From the NCBI RefSeq assembly GCF_042651565.1, contig NZ_JBHSDF010000003.1: a stretch of DNA of 64,000 nucleotides. One strand, written 5' to 3'. The stretch is from Salinispirillum marinum. Its GTDB lineage: Bacteria > Pseudomonadota > Gammaproteobacteria > Pseudomonadales > Natronospirillaceae. Position numbers and translations under genes: made by a program. This document shows positions 53,818 through 62,763 of the stretch, piece by piece. The notes beneath the pieces are model-generated. The model was not told the DNA's origin. It saw only the letters and a program-made list of their open reading frames with translations, and did not search any database. The number at the start of each line of letters is the position of its first letter. The first letter of the stretch is position 1.

Positions 53818-54893
53818 GCTTGGCCTCCTCGTGCTTGCGTGCGATACATCAACAGCAGAAATAGCGGTACACCGATCAACGACGTCACTAAACCGGCTGG
53901 AATCTGTACCGGCGCGAAAAGTGCGCGGCCCAGCAAATCCGCCAAGGCCACCAATACGGCCCCAAGTGCCGCTGTAAGCAACAAATGCAACCCAACACCG
54001 GCCGGTGCCAAACGACGTACCGCATGCGGTGCGATCAGGCCAACAAAGGCAATCGGCCCTACCACCGCCGTGGCAATGGCCGCCAAGGCCACCGCCGTGA
54101 TGATCAAACCGCGTCGTACCCATGCCAAAGGCACACCTAAACCTAACGCCGTGGCATCGCCGAGTTGCTGCGCCGCCATCGGTCGGCTAAGCACCAGCAG
54201 TGCAGGTAATAACAAAGCAAGCCATAAGCTCAGTAACTTTACATCCGCCCAATTGGCCGCATTGACACTGCCGCTTAACCACGCCAACGCCGACATGGCA
54301 CGGTCGATTTCTCCGTAGGTCATCAAGGCGGACGTCATCGCGCTGATAAAAGCGGCAACGCCAATGCCCAACAAAATAAAACGCATGGAGGAATTACCTT
54401 CGCGCCGCCAGCTCAGGGTTTGAATCAAAGCCGCGATGGACAAGGAGCCGAACAAGGCTGCCCATGGCCGCCATGCCCCTACCGCATCGGGCCAGAGCAC
54501 CACCAGCATCACCACGGCCAGCCCCGCCCCTTGCGAAATACCCACCAGCGAGGGGTCGGCCAAACCATTGCGCGTTACGCTTTGCAGCGCACTGCCCGAC
54601 AGCGCGAACATAGCGCCCACCAAAGCAGCCACCAAGGCCCGAGGGAAACGAAATTCCCAAACCACCAACGACATTTGTGGCTGTTCATCGCCACCGGTCA
54701 GCACGCGCCAAACATCAGCCAAAGACATACCATAACTACCGATGGTTAAACTGAGCGCAATCACTGAACCCAGCACGAACAGCAGCACCGCCAAGGTCAA
54801 CAAGGGCCTTAACGGCAAGCGCAAGGCCACCCGTTCTTGCCACAAACGCACCACCACGCCGGTAGGTTGCACGGAATCTATAGACCACCCCAT
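53814..54893 (-). CDS. FecCD-family ABC transporter permease 2
   Basis: 359 residues starting at the ATG at 54893, one base overlapping the stop of permease 1. About ten transmembrane helices; conserved motifs include FRFPRALVAALVGAMFALSG, LADPSLVGISQGAGLAV, ALGLGVPLAWVRRG and PIAFVGLIAPHAVRRLA, the last being the ATPase contact. It forms a heterodimer with permease 1 in the inner membrane. Compared with permease 1 it has a basic cytoplasmic N-terminal extension of about 30 residues. Confidence 0.92.
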   Translation of the reverse strand: MGWSIDSVQPTGVVVRLWQERVALRLPLRPLLTLAVLLFVLGSVIALSLTIGSYGMSLADVWRVLTGGDEQPQMSLVVWEFRFPRALVAALVGAMFALSGSALQSVTRNGLADPSLVGISQGAGLAVVMLVVLWPDAVGAWRPWAALFGSLSIAALIQTLSWRREGNSSMRFILLGIGVAAFISAMTSALMTYGEIDRAMSALAWLSGSVNAANWADVKLLSLWLALLLPALLVLSRPMAAQQLGDATALGLGVPLAWVRRGLIITAVALAAIATAVVGPIAFVGLIAPHAVRRLAPAGVGLHLLLTAALGAVLVALADLLGRALFAPVQIPAGLVTSLIGVPLFLLLMYRTQARGGQA

Positions 54894-55927
54894 CAGCGCG
54901 CCCTCTGCCGAACCAAATGCACAAACAACGGCGCACCGACTAAGGCCGTGACAATGCCCGTAGCGATTTCTTGCGGACGTAACACCAAGCGCGCCAGCGT
55001 ATCCACGCCAATCAGGTAGGCAGCACCAACAAGGGCGCAGTACGGCACAATCCAGCGATAGTCGGACCCCACGAACAACCGCACCACATGCGGAATCACC
55101 AAACCGACAAAACCCAATGGCCCCGCGAGCGCAACCGAGCAAGCCGTTAATACCACCACCACGAGCAGCAATTGGGTTTTCAACCAACCGGTACGCACGC
55201 CTAAGCCCCGTGCGGTTTCGTCACCCATCGCCAACACCGTGACCTGCCGGGCGAGCCCTAACGCCAACACCATCGCCACCGCCACCCAAGGCAACACCAC
55301 CGGCAAAATGTGCGTCCGGCGGGCGCTCAACGAACCAGCCAACCACACCCGGAGTTGTTCAAAGGTGTCTTGGCTTAACAAGTGCGCAATGGAAATAAGT
55401 GCGCCCAAAAACAACGTAACGGCAGCACCCGCTAACGTTAGGGTCAAAGGTGTAGCACCGCCGGGAGAACCCTGTGCAATGGCCCACACAATCAAGGCTG
55501 CGCCCAGCGCCCCCAAGGCCGCCACCGCAGGCAACCATGACGTTGAGGTCAAACCGAACAGGCCAACGGCCATGACCACGGCAAAGGAAGCACCCGCCAA
55601 CAGCCCCAAAATACCCGGCTCTGCCAATGGGTTGCGTGTGACGCCTTGCATCAAAGCTCCGGCTACACTGAGGCTCGCCCCCACCACCAAGGCCACCAGC
55701 GCGCGAGGTAGGCGCAAATCGCGCACAATCATGTGGTCAAACAAGGTGTCATCAAAATTCAATAACGCCTGCACGACCGTGGACAACGGCAATGACTTGG
55801 CACCGACCGCAATGTGCCATGCGAACATCAAGGCCAAAACACCCAACGCAATGGGCAGCCCCGCCACATTGCGCTGCCACAACGAAGGCGTGGGAGATTG
55901 ATCAGGAAGGGATACCGCTGTGGTCAT
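54893..55927 (-). CDS. FecCD-family ABC transporter permease 1
   Basis: 344 residues, about ten transmembrane helices. Conserved motifs: DLRLPRALVALVVGASLSVA, NPLAEPGILGLLAGASFAVV, ARGLGVRTGWLKTQ and PLGFVGLVIPHVVRLFVGSD. Overlaps the ATPase gene by 4 bp and permease 2 by 1 bp, so the three are tightly coupled. Confidence 0.92.
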   Translation of the reverse strand: MTTAVSLPDQSPTPSLWQRNVAGLPIALGVLALMFAWHIAVGAKSLPLSTVVQALLNFDDTLFDHMIVRDLRLPRALVALVVGASLSVAGALMQGVTRNPLAEPGILGLLAGASFAVVMAVGLFGLTSTSWLPAVAALGALGAALIVWAIAQGSPGGATPLTLTLAGAAVTLFLGALISIAHLLSQDTFEQLRVWLAGSLSARRTHILPVVLPWVAVAMVLALGLARQVTVLAMGDETARGLGVRTGWLKTQLLLVVVVLTACSVALAGPLGFVGLVIPHVVRLFVGSDYRWIVPYCALVGAAYLIGVDTLARLVLRPQEIATGIVTALVGAPLFVHLVRQRAR

Positions 55928-56772
55928 GCACTGACCGCCTTTGGCAACGCCGACACCACACGGGCACGTTCAGGCTGTGCAACGCGCGGCACACACAACA
56001 GACGCTGGGACTGCGGATCACGGATTACCGACGCTGACAAACCAAACACCTCTGCCAAAGCGGCGCTGGTAAACACGTCATCGGGCGTACCGCTATGGAC
56101 AATCGATCCTTCACGCATCATCACCAAACGGTCGGCATAGGCTGTGGCGAGGTTCAACTCATGGAGCACCACAACCAGCGTTCGCCCTTGGCGATGCGCC
56201 AAATCGACCAACAGGTTCATTAAATCGACCTGGACTTTTAAGTCGAGAAAGGTGGTAGGTTCGTCCAATAGGATAAGGTCGGTTTGTTGCGCCAGCACCA
56301 TGGCAATCCAGCAGCGCTGGCGTTGCCCGCCAGACAACGCATCTACGGGGCGGTCCGCAAATTCCGCCACTTGGGCAATCGCCATAGCATCGCCGACGGC
56401 TTCTTCATCTTGGGTTGACCATTGGCGCAATAAACTCTGGTGCGGGTAGCGCCCCTGTGCCACCAATTCGCGCACCGTTAAGCCTTCCGGCGCTATTGGC
56501 CCTTGTGGCAACAAGCCTAATTTGCGTGCTACGTCACGAGTTTTACTGCGATGAATGTCTTTCCCGTCTAACAAGACGGTGCCTTGTTGCGGGGTCAGCA
56601 CGCGTGCGAGGGTTTTTAATAACGTGGATTTGCCGCAGCCATTCGGGCCAACCAAAATGGTGACCTCACCTTCTGCAACTTGAAAATCAACCTGTTTGAG
56701 AATGGTATGTTCACGATACCCGACCGTCAGGGCACGGCCTTGCAGAGGGTGTCGTTCGAATTGCTGTGGCAT
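55924..56772 (-). CDS. FecE/FhuC-type iron-siderophore ABC transporter ATPase
   Basis: 282 residues. Walker A LVGPNGCGKSTLLKTLARVL, signature ALSGGQRQRCWIAMVLAQQ, Walker B LILLDEPTTFLDL, switch His in VVLHELNLA. It powers the two FecCD permeases. First gene of the locus, preceded by a Fur-box-like site; the gene order ATPase-permease-permease-FhuF-binding protein implies a single iron-repressed operon. Confidence 0.93.
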   Translation of the reverse strand: MPQQFERHPLQGRALTVGYREHTILKQVDFQVAEGEVTILVGPNGCGKSTLLKTLARVLTPQQGTVLLDGKDIHRSKTRDVARKLGLLPQGPIAPEGLTVRELVAQGRYPHQSLLRQWSTQDEEAVGDAMAIAQVAEFADRPVDALSGGQRQRCWIAMVLAQQTDLILLDEPTTFLDLKVQVDLMNLLVDLAHRQGRTLVVVLHELNLATAYADRLVMMREGSIVHSGTPDDVFTSAALAEVFGLSASVIRDPQSQRLLCVPRVAQPERARVVSALPKAVSA

Positions 56773-56806
56773 GACAAGGCTCTCGGCACGAATTTCCGAG
56801 AAGATT

Positions 56807-56826
56807 AATACGAACTATTATCATTT
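56807..56826 (-). promoter_or_regulatory. Fur-box-like site at the head of the iron locus
   Basis: On the minus strand the sequence is AAATGATAATAGTTCGTATT. This keeps the first GATAAT hexamer and matches the familiar iron-box form AAATGATAATAATTCTCATT at 17 of 20 positions. It lies about 35-55 bp upstream of the ATPase start, a usual place for Fur repression. Confidence 0.65.
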
Positions 56827-56868
56827 GCAACACTATAACGACAGTTCGTCGCGATAAGAATAGCCGAC

Positions 56869-56908
56869 AAAAAAGGCGCGGAGGCTGTTTATTAACCTCG
56901 CGCCTTTG
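56869..56908 (-). terminator. Rho-independent terminator of the secreted-lipoprotein gene
   Basis: AAAGGCGCG and CGCGCCTTT form the stem, and on the minus strand the hairpin is followed by TTTTTT-type sequence. It ends transcription from the lipoprotein gene 26 bp before the iron-operon promoter region. Confidence 0.85.
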
Positions 56909-56933
56909 ATAACGGCATTTAGGTTACAGAGCG

Positions 56934-58646
56934 TTAACGCGCCAACCTGAATGCCCCTGAAATACTGACGGTGCCATCATCCGCCAGATAGTTTCTGAAG
57001 TCATCATTAGTGACCGCCACGGTTGCGGTATAGGTTCCGGTAATGGACGAATCCGTCACACCCGTCACCACCACCGAACAGGATGCTCCGGTGATGGCGG
57101 TTATGCTATCGCCAAACCCCGTGCTGGTAGCGTACTCAAAACCCTGGCTGGCGCTGAGCGATGCATGAGGGCGTTTCTCTGTGCTGCTGCCACCGGCACC
57201 GGTATAGGTGGTATTGCATGAGTACGTAGCTGGCGTGGTTGGTATATTTTCGATTTCCAGAATCAGATTCTGCGCTTGGCGATATTTCCGTGAGGAATAG
57301 ATCGAAAAGAAACCTTCGCTTTCACTTCGCGCAACCGTTTGGTCGTTGTCCTCATGATCAAATACGTACTTGTGGTCTTCTGTGAACAAATTATTGCCAT
57401 CAACAACCAGCATTTCGATGGCCAAGGTTTTATCGCCCAAGGCGCCTTCATTACCACTATTGCCTGCGCCGAGGTCTTCATTGGACAGCATATAGGTGGC
57501 GTACTGCCCGCTGATTTTTAGTTCCGTTTGGTCATTTGGCACGCCTTCATTCGAGGGTGCGATCAACGTAGCCTCATATGCCGTCACATAAAAACCGCCG
57601 TGAATCTGTTGGCGGGTGAACGTGCAACTGCCGCCCGTACGGTTCGTCGTGTACATCATTTTGTGCTGATAGCGGCCCACATGGAGTTCTATTCTGCGGG
57701 TGCTACCCGAACAGGTACTGGATGCAACGCCTGCACTAATACCCGTTACAAAGTTCATTCGAATGGTGTCATCCGCATTGCCATCAAAATAATCGGTGCC
57801 GTCAATGGGACTAACGCCAACAGAACTCGCGCCGCCCACCGGATTATTATTGAGTATGAAATGCTGATTGCCAGGAAACTCAAAGGTGTTTTGATCGGCG
57901 TCGATGTACAGGCTAGCAAACCCGCGTCGAGCTAAATCTGTCGGTTCGCCCGCCGTGCCCTTGTGCTGATAAACCTTAAACGGCGTATCCGTAACGGTGT
58001 AGGCTACGGGGGAAGCAAAAGACGCCGTTACCACACGCCCTGCCACACCGCCCGAACGAGTAATATGGCTCACTTCTATGGTGCAGCTTTCCGCGTTCAC
58101 GTTATTGATTTGAAAAATGGTGTTGTCACTGCACTGAAATGTGCCAGGCCCAAAGGTCCAAGGCACTTGCACAATGACCGAATTCACCCGAGTGGTGCCA
58201 GTGAATGCACCTGGCAGCTGATCCGCCGTTGCTTCGGTGTAGTAATTCAACACTTTCGAGTTTGAGGTATTAGCTAAAGAAAATCGAATACTGCGATGGC
58301 TGTTATTGTTCGCTCCATTACTGATCGAATTGCCACCGCGCGCATCACGCAACACGTAATTGGTGTCGGTAACGCCCGCGCCACTAACCCGCACATAAAT
58401 GCCATTAAACCCACCCAATGGCGTAAAGTTTATGTCGCCCGGCAATGCACCGGCAGCGGTCGCATCATCATTGGTGGAGTCGTCGTCGGTGCTGTCATTG
58501 TCGTTCGTATTATTATTGCTGGTGTTATTTGATGAATCATTTTGCTCCGTGTTGTCTTCGGAACTGTCGTCAGCAGCTTCTTCGTTGCAACCCGCCAAGG
58601 CAAACATTAGCAAGGGCAACAGCAGCCAATAAAGACGCGATTTCAT
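56934..58646 (-). CDS. Large lipoprotein with Asp/Asn/Ser/Thr-rich linker, unknown function
   Basis: About 570 residues from the ATG at 58646, which has GGAG 7 nt upstream (the ATG six codons earlier overlaps that site). Signal peptide MKSRLYWLLLPLLMFALAGC ends in a lipobox with the lipidated Cys at residue 20. Residues 21 to about 65 are a low-complexity acidic linker (DNTEQNDSSNNTSNNN), then a Cys-containing beta-rich region. Paired cysteines, such as in PATYSCNTTYTG and GASCSVVV, suggest disulfides. Likely surface-exposed. I recognise no family. Confidence 0.7.
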   Translation of the reverse strand: MKSRLYWLLLPLLMFALAGCNEEAADDSSEDNTEQNDSSNNTSNNNTNDNDSTDDDSTNDDATAAGALPGDINFTPLGGFNGIYVRVSGAGVTDTNYVLRDARGGNSISNGANNNSHRSIRFSLANTSNSKVLNYYTEATADQLPGAFTGTTRVNSVIVQVPWTFGPGTFQCSDNTIFQINNVNAESCTIEVSHITRSGGVAGRVVTASFASPVAYTVTDTPFKVYQHKGTAGEPTDLARRGFASLYIDADQNTFEFPGNQHFILNNNPVGGASSVGVSPIDGTDYFDGNADDTIRMNFVTGISAGVASSTCSGSTRRIELHVGRYQHKMMYTTNRTGGSCTFTRQQIHGGFYVTAYEATLIAPSNEGVPNDQTELKISGQYATYMLSNEDLGAGNSGNEGALGDKTLAIEMLVVDGNNLFTEDHKYVFDHEDNDQTVARSESEGFFSIYSSRKYRQAQNLILEIENIPTTPATYSCNTTYTGAGGSSTEKRPHASLSASQGFEYATSTGFGDSITAITGASCSVVVTGVTDSSITGTYTATVAVTNDDFRNYLADDGTVSISGAFRLAR

Positions 58647-58705
58647 AGATCGACTCCATTTCATTGAGTAAAGGCAGTCGACCAGTGTAAGAGCTTAGTG
58701 CAGGT

Positions 58706-58733
58706 AAAAAATCCCCCCAATTAAGGGGGGGAT
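58706..58733 (-). terminator. Rho-independent terminator of tctA
   Basis: Minus strand: ATCCCCCC, loop CTTAATT, GGGGGGAT, then TTTTT. It lies 36 bp after the tctA stop. Confidence 0.92.
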
Positions 58734-58768
58734 GAGAGGCAGGTAGTTTCTCAATTGTCAGGCAAGGT

Positions 58769-60280
58769 CTAGTTTCGCGCTAACTGCTGTAAGCGGATGT
58801 GATTGATTCCCCGCTTGATCACCGGGATGCCGAGCGACAAGGCCGAAATAATCAACAAGGTGACAGAAATCGGTTTGTCGATGAACACAGCCCATTCGCC
58901 GCCGGAAATCTGCAATGCACGGCGCATGTTTTCTTCCATCAAGGCTCCTAATATCAAGCCCAAAATCAAGGGCGCAGCTGGGAAGCCGTTCAGGCGCATC
59001 ACCAAACCGATCAAACCGAATACCAGCAGGAACACCAGGTCATACACACTGAAATTCAGCCCGTACACACCGATCATGCAGAAGATCAGAATCATCGCAA
59101 TCAGAATCGGGCGCGGGGTATCCAGAATGCGCGCAATGTAAGGGATCAGCGGCAGGTTCAACACCAGCAGGAAGATGTTACCAATGTACATGCTGGCAAT
59201 AACGCCCCAGAACACATCGGGCCGTTGCTCCATCATCATTGGCCCTGGGGTTACACCCATCACCAACAAAGCACCTAACAATACCGCCGTAGTGCCAGAA
59301 CCCGGTACACCCAAGGTCATCAAGGGCACGAACGAACCGCCACAGGCCGCGTTATTGGCCGATTCTGGCGCAGCTACTCCTTTGATGTTGCCTTGGCCGA
59401 AGGTATCTCCATCTTTCGCTAAGCGTTTTTCCATGCTGTAGCCGAGAAACGAACCAATGGTGGCTCCGGCACCCGGCAATACGCCGGTGAAGAAACCCAA
59501 CACCGAACTGCGTGCAATCGGCGGCGCAATTTCTTTCACTTCCGAGCGGCTTAAGCGCAAGGAACCAATGTTGTTGCGTTTTTGCGGTTTTCCATCAGTG
59601 CCTTTCAGCAGCATATAGAACACTTCAGCGAGGGCGAAAATCCCCAGCGCTACCACCAGGAAGTCGATGCCGTCCAACAGCTCGATCGAACCAAAGGTAT
59701 AGCGTTCTGTGCCGGTTTGCAGGTCCATGCCGATGATGGAAATCATGATGCCGACCACCGCCGCAATCAGCCCTTTCGCCAATGACTTATCCGACAAGCT
59801 CACCACCGCCGTTAAGCCCAACACCATCAACGAAAAATATTCCGCCGGGCCAAAGCTGACCGCCACCTTGGACAGCAAAGGCGCAATCAACATCAAACCG
59901 ATCACCGATACTGTCCCCCCCACAAAGGAAGCATAGGCCGCAATCGCCAACGCCTTACCGGCCATGCCTTTCTGTGCCATCGGATAACCATCGAACGCCG
60001 TTGCCACCGTCCCGGCCACACCCGGCGCGTTCAACAGAATAGAAGACGTCGAGCCGCCGAAAATGGCACCGTAATAAACACCCGACATTAAAATAAGGCC
60101 GGACGCCGGGTTCATGCTGAACGTCATCGGGATCATCAGCGCCAACGCACTGATCGGCCCCAAACCGGGCAACATGCCAATGATGGTGCCCGCGAAAACG
60201 CCCACGAACACGTAGAAAATATTGATGGGTTCCAGTGCAACACCAAACCCATAGATCAAACTGGTTAGAGATTCCAACAT
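58769..60280 (-). CDS. tctA: Tripartite tricarboxylate transporter, large membrane subunit TctA
   Basis: 503 residues, about 11-12 transmembrane helices. The TctA signature GMLPGLGPISALALMIPMTF and the following GLILMSGVYYGAIFGGSTSS are intact, with the internal duplicate GFFTGVLPGAGATIGSFLGY. It is the translocating subunit; with TctB and the periplasmic TctC it forms a secondary, ion-driven carboxylate uptake system. Third gene of the operon. Confidence 0.93.
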   Translation of the reverse strand: MLESLTSLIYGFGVALEPINIFYVFVGVFAGTIIGMLPGLGPISALALMIPMTFSMNPASGLILMSGVYYGAIFGGSTSSILLNAPGVAGTVATAFDGYPMAQKGMAGKALAIAAYASFVGGTVSVIGLMLIAPLLSKVAVSFGPAEYFSLMVLGLTAVVSLSDKSLAKGLIAAVVGIMISIIGMDLQTGTERYTFGSIELLDGIDFLVVALGIFALAEVFYMLLKGTDGKPQKRNNIGSLRLSRSEVKEIAPPIARSSVLGFFTGVLPGAGATIGSFLGYSMEKRLAKDGDTFGQGNIKGVAAPESANNAACGGSFVPLMTLGVPGSGTTAVLLGALLVMGVTPGPMMMEQRPDVFWGVIASMYIGNIFLLVLNLPLIPYIARILDTPRPILIAMILIFCMIGVYGLNFSVYDLVFLLVFGLIGLVMRLNGFPAAPLILGLILGALMEENMRRALQISGGEWAVFIDKPISVTLLIISALSLGIPVIKRGINHIRLQQLARN

Positions 60281-60307
60281 AGCGAGGCCTTCCTCAAAAG
60301 TGGGCGG

Positions 60308-60799
60308 TTACAGCGGTAGGATGCCCGTGGGCAAATACACATCCATCACCTGGGTCAGCAACAAATACAACGACAACACAATGCTGGCAGACACCATAAA
60401 ATTGATGTGATGTTTGCGATAACCGTAATACCAGGTTAAACCGAACCCCAGTAAAATTGAGGCCACCACAAACCCCAGCGGTTGTAACAGCAGCGCGTAG
60501 GCCAGCACCGTTAAAGCGGTGATCACCACCTGCCACTTAGGGCTCTGCCAACGCGGTCCGTGCCACTCATTTTTTGCCTCTGCGTTTGCCGCATCCACCA
60601 CTGGCGGGCGCTCGAAAAACAACCACACCGACAACCCCAGCAGGAAGTACCCCAAGACCTTAGGGAAAGCATCCGAGTCGACCGGCCGAGGCAAAGGAAA
60701 GACGGGTATGTGAAACGCCATCCAGATATAACCAACAGAAAACACAGCCAAGAACAGGCCAATGATTTGATTCGCGTTTAAACGCATCATGGGAGTCAC
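60308..60799 (-). CDS. tctB: Tripartite tricarboxylate transporter, small membrane subunit TctB
   Basis: 163 residues, four predicted transmembrane helices (LFLAVFSVGYIWMAFHI; VLGYFLLGLSVWLFF; VVITALTVLAYALLL; FVVASILLGFGLTW), the usual TctB topology. 27 bp before tctA. Poorly conserved family, identified mainly by topology and position. Confidence 0.87.
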   Translation of the reverse strand: MTPMMRLNANQIIGLFLAVFSVGYIWMAFHIPVFPLPRPVDSDAFPKVLGYFLLGLSVWLFFERPPVVDAANAEAKNEWHGPRWQSPKWQVVITALTVLAYALLLQPLGFVVASILLGFGLTWYYGYRKHHINFMVSASIVLSLYLLLTQVMDVYLPTGILPL

Positions 60800-60824
60800 C
60801 GTTTACCACTGAAGATACAAAACA

Positions 60825-60843
60825 GGCCGCGCAAAACGCGGCC
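60825..60843 (-). terminator. Intercistronic hairpin between tctC and tctB
   Basis: Minus strand GGCCGCG, loop TTTTG, CGCGGCC, then TGTTTTG. Seven G-C pairs with a weak T stretch. Placed after the binding-protein gene, it probably lets tctC be expressed above the membrane subunits by attenuation or by protecting the tctC 3' end. Confidence 0.65.
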
Positions 60844-60868
60844 AAACACTCAGCAACCTCAGGACTGC

Positions 60869-61882
60869 TTAGCGCAGCATACCCATGTCGCTCAGTACAC
60901 TACTGAACTGCTCTAACTGGCCATCCAGGAAGCGGCCGAAGTCTTCGCTGTTCTGGTGCGCATCCAGCCAACCCAAGCGGGCTACCGCGTCTTTCCAGCT
61001 ATCGGTTTCCATCATGCGCTCGAACAAATCTTCGTAATAACGTACGGCAGCTTCAGGCATATCTTTCGGACCCATCACGCCACGCCAGATGTCAAAGGTG
61101 TAGTCCACGCCTTGTTCTTTAAACGTTGGCACAGAAGACAATGAACCGGGGATACGTTCTTCAGAGGACACCGCAAGGGCGCGCAACTGTCCGCCTTCCA
61201 ACAAGCCAACCGCTTCACCCGCACCGGAGATTACCGCTTCAACGTGGCCACCCAGTAGGGTCGTCATGGCTTCACCGCCGCCCGAGAACGCAATGTAGTT
61301 CACGCTGCCGGGGTTCACGCCGTATTCACCCGCCGCACCGGCGATGGCGATGTGATCCATGGAACCAGCCGCAGAACCGCCGCCCACGCTTAAACGTTGG
61401 TTGGCTTTGATTGCATCAAAGAGTTCCGTCACGGTTTGGTAAGGCGAATCGGCCCGTACTAATACAATGGCGTAGTCGGTACTTAAACGCGCAATGGGTT
61501 GGAAATCGTTGTGGTTGAACCGTGAGGTTCCCGCCAGCGGTACCAGGATGATTGGCGGACTGGTAGCAAACAATTTGTGGTCATTACGGTTGTCACGCGC
61601 GACTTGCGCCCAAGCTACCGCACCGCCACCACCAGGAATGTTGATGGCTGCAAAGTTTTGGTCGGACAGTCCTTCCTGGCTGATCACGTTGGCTGACGTA
61701 CGAACCAAGGTATCCCAACCACCACCGGGGTTTGCCGGGGCAATAAATTCAACGGGCTTGGAAGGCTTCCACTCTTGCGCACTCGCGGTTGACGTCAAAG
61801 CGCCAGCGACCAGCGTGCAGCTCAAGCCTAACAAGGCTAGGGTTTTCAAAGGGGATTTTTTTGATGCAATAGAAAGAGTCAT
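60869..61882 (-). CDS. tctC: Tripartite tricarboxylate transporter substrate-binding protein (Bug family)
   Basis: 337 residues. Signal peptide ends near TSTASAQ. Bug/TctC motifs: PVEFIAPANPGGGWDTLVR, GGGAVAWAQVARD, VGGGSAAGSMDHIAIAGA. It captures a carboxylate in the periplasm and delivers it to TctAB. Substrate is not readable from sequence; the neighbouring CitA/CitB-type sensor makes citrate or another di/tricarboxylate likely. Confidence 0.92.
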   Translation of the reverse strand: MTLSIASKKSPLKTLALLGLSCTLVAGALTSTASAQEWKPSKPVEFIAPANPGGGWDTLVRTSANVISQEGLSDQNFAAINIPGGGGAVAWAQVARDNRNDHKLFATSPPIILVPLAGTSRFNHNDFQPIARLSTDYAIVLVRADSPYQTVTELFDAIKANQRLSVGGGSAAGSMDHIAIAGAAGEYGVNPGSVNYIAFSGGGEAMTTLLGGHVEAVISGAGEAVGLLEGGQLRALAVSSEERIPGSLSSVPTFKEQGVDYTFDIWRGVMGPKDMPEAAVRYYEDLFERMMETDSWKDAVARLGWLDAHQNSEDFGRFLDGQLEQFSSVLSDMGMLR

Positions 61883-61961
61883 GCTCGTTCTCCTGTCATT
61901 GATTTTTTATCGTTATTTGATCAAGGATCAGGAGCGACTCTACGGCGGGGCTAGGTAAGCA

Positions 61962-62005
61962 ACAATATTGTGGGCATTAAGGGTAAAAGACGCATATTGG
62001 GCATT
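61962..62005 (-). promoter_or_regulatory. Repeats upstream of tctC (candidate response-regulator sites)
   Basis: On the minus strand AATGCCCA occurs twice (62005-61998 and 61978-61971), 27 bp apart, each just before an AATAT core; a perfect palindrome ACAATATTGT lies at 61962-61971. The block sits between the response-regulator stop and the tctC start, where an activator site is expected. Confidence 0.45.
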
Positions 62006-62073
62006 TTGTTCATATTGTTCACGCGGGGTTTTCTGCCGCTTCAGACAGCAACGCCAGCGTGAGAAAAGGAGGT

Positions 62074-62763
62074 TTACACGTGGTAACGGCGTTCAGGCCG
62101 CCCCACATCCCCATAATCCAACTCCGCCTTCACCAACCCCTGCGCCACCAAAAACTCCAGATAGCGCCGCGCCGTCGAACGGCTGGCCCCAATACTGCGC
62201 GCCAACGTCACGGCCGTGACCGACTCCGCCGCTTCGTGCAAGGCACGGGTTACGTTATCCAGCGTTAATTTATCAATGCCTTTGGGTAGGCGTTCCGGCG
62301 TGCTGGCAGGAAGCGATCCGCCCCGGTTGAGCGCCGCATCTAACTCATCCTGATTGAGTTCTTCTCGCGCCTGCAACAGCGCCCGCTCGGCAGCGAACCG
62401 TTGCAGCGTTTGCGCCATACGTGTGCTTTCGGTGGGCTTGATCAGGTAATCAAACACCCCGCCACGCAAGGCTTCCTGTATGGTTTCCACCTCCTTGGCG
62501 GCGGTAATCATGATGATATCGAGATGCTTGTAATCGCGCCGCAAGGCCCACAACAACTCCAAACCGTTCACATCCGGGATGTAAGCATCTAACAACACCA
62601 AGTCTACCGTTGCACCATGCTCCTGCATAAACACTTCAGCTTCGGCTTTCGACTTCGCCACGCCCACCACCTGAAACCCCGGCGACTGCTCAATGAATTG
62701 GCGGTTAATTTCTGCGACCCGAAAGTCGTCTTCAATGATGAGTACCCCAAATGTCTGGCTCAT
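62074..62763 (-). CDS. CitB/DcuR-type response regulator
   Basis: 229 residues. Receiver domain with acidic pocket IIEDDFRV, phospho-Asp in DLVLLDAYIPDV and switch Lys in DYLIKPTES; C-terminal winged-helix-type DNA-binding region (VTLARSIGASRSTARRYLEF). This architecture is that of CitB/DpiA/DcuR regulators of di/tricarboxylate transport. Its start overlaps the kinase stop by 4 bp (ATGA). Most likely activates the tctCBA operon immediately downstream. Confidence 0.9.
   Translation of the reverse strand: MSQTFGVLIIEDDFRVAEINRQFIEQSPGFQVVGVAKSKAEAEVFMQEHGATVDLVLLDAYIPDVNGLELLWALRRDYKHLDIIMITAAKEVETIQEALRGGVFDYLIKPTESTRMAQTLQRFAAERALLQAREELNQDELDAALNRGGSLPASTPERLPKGIDKLTLDNVTRALHEAAESVTAVTLARSIGASRSTARRYLEFLVAQGLVKAELDYGDVGRPERRYHV

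Noticed and set aside
53818..54123. N-terminal extension of the FhuF-like gene (about 100 residues)
   Set aside because: Lies entirely inside the permease 2 gene in another frame; Gly/Arg-rich shadow. ATGA overlap at 53814-53817 sets the start.
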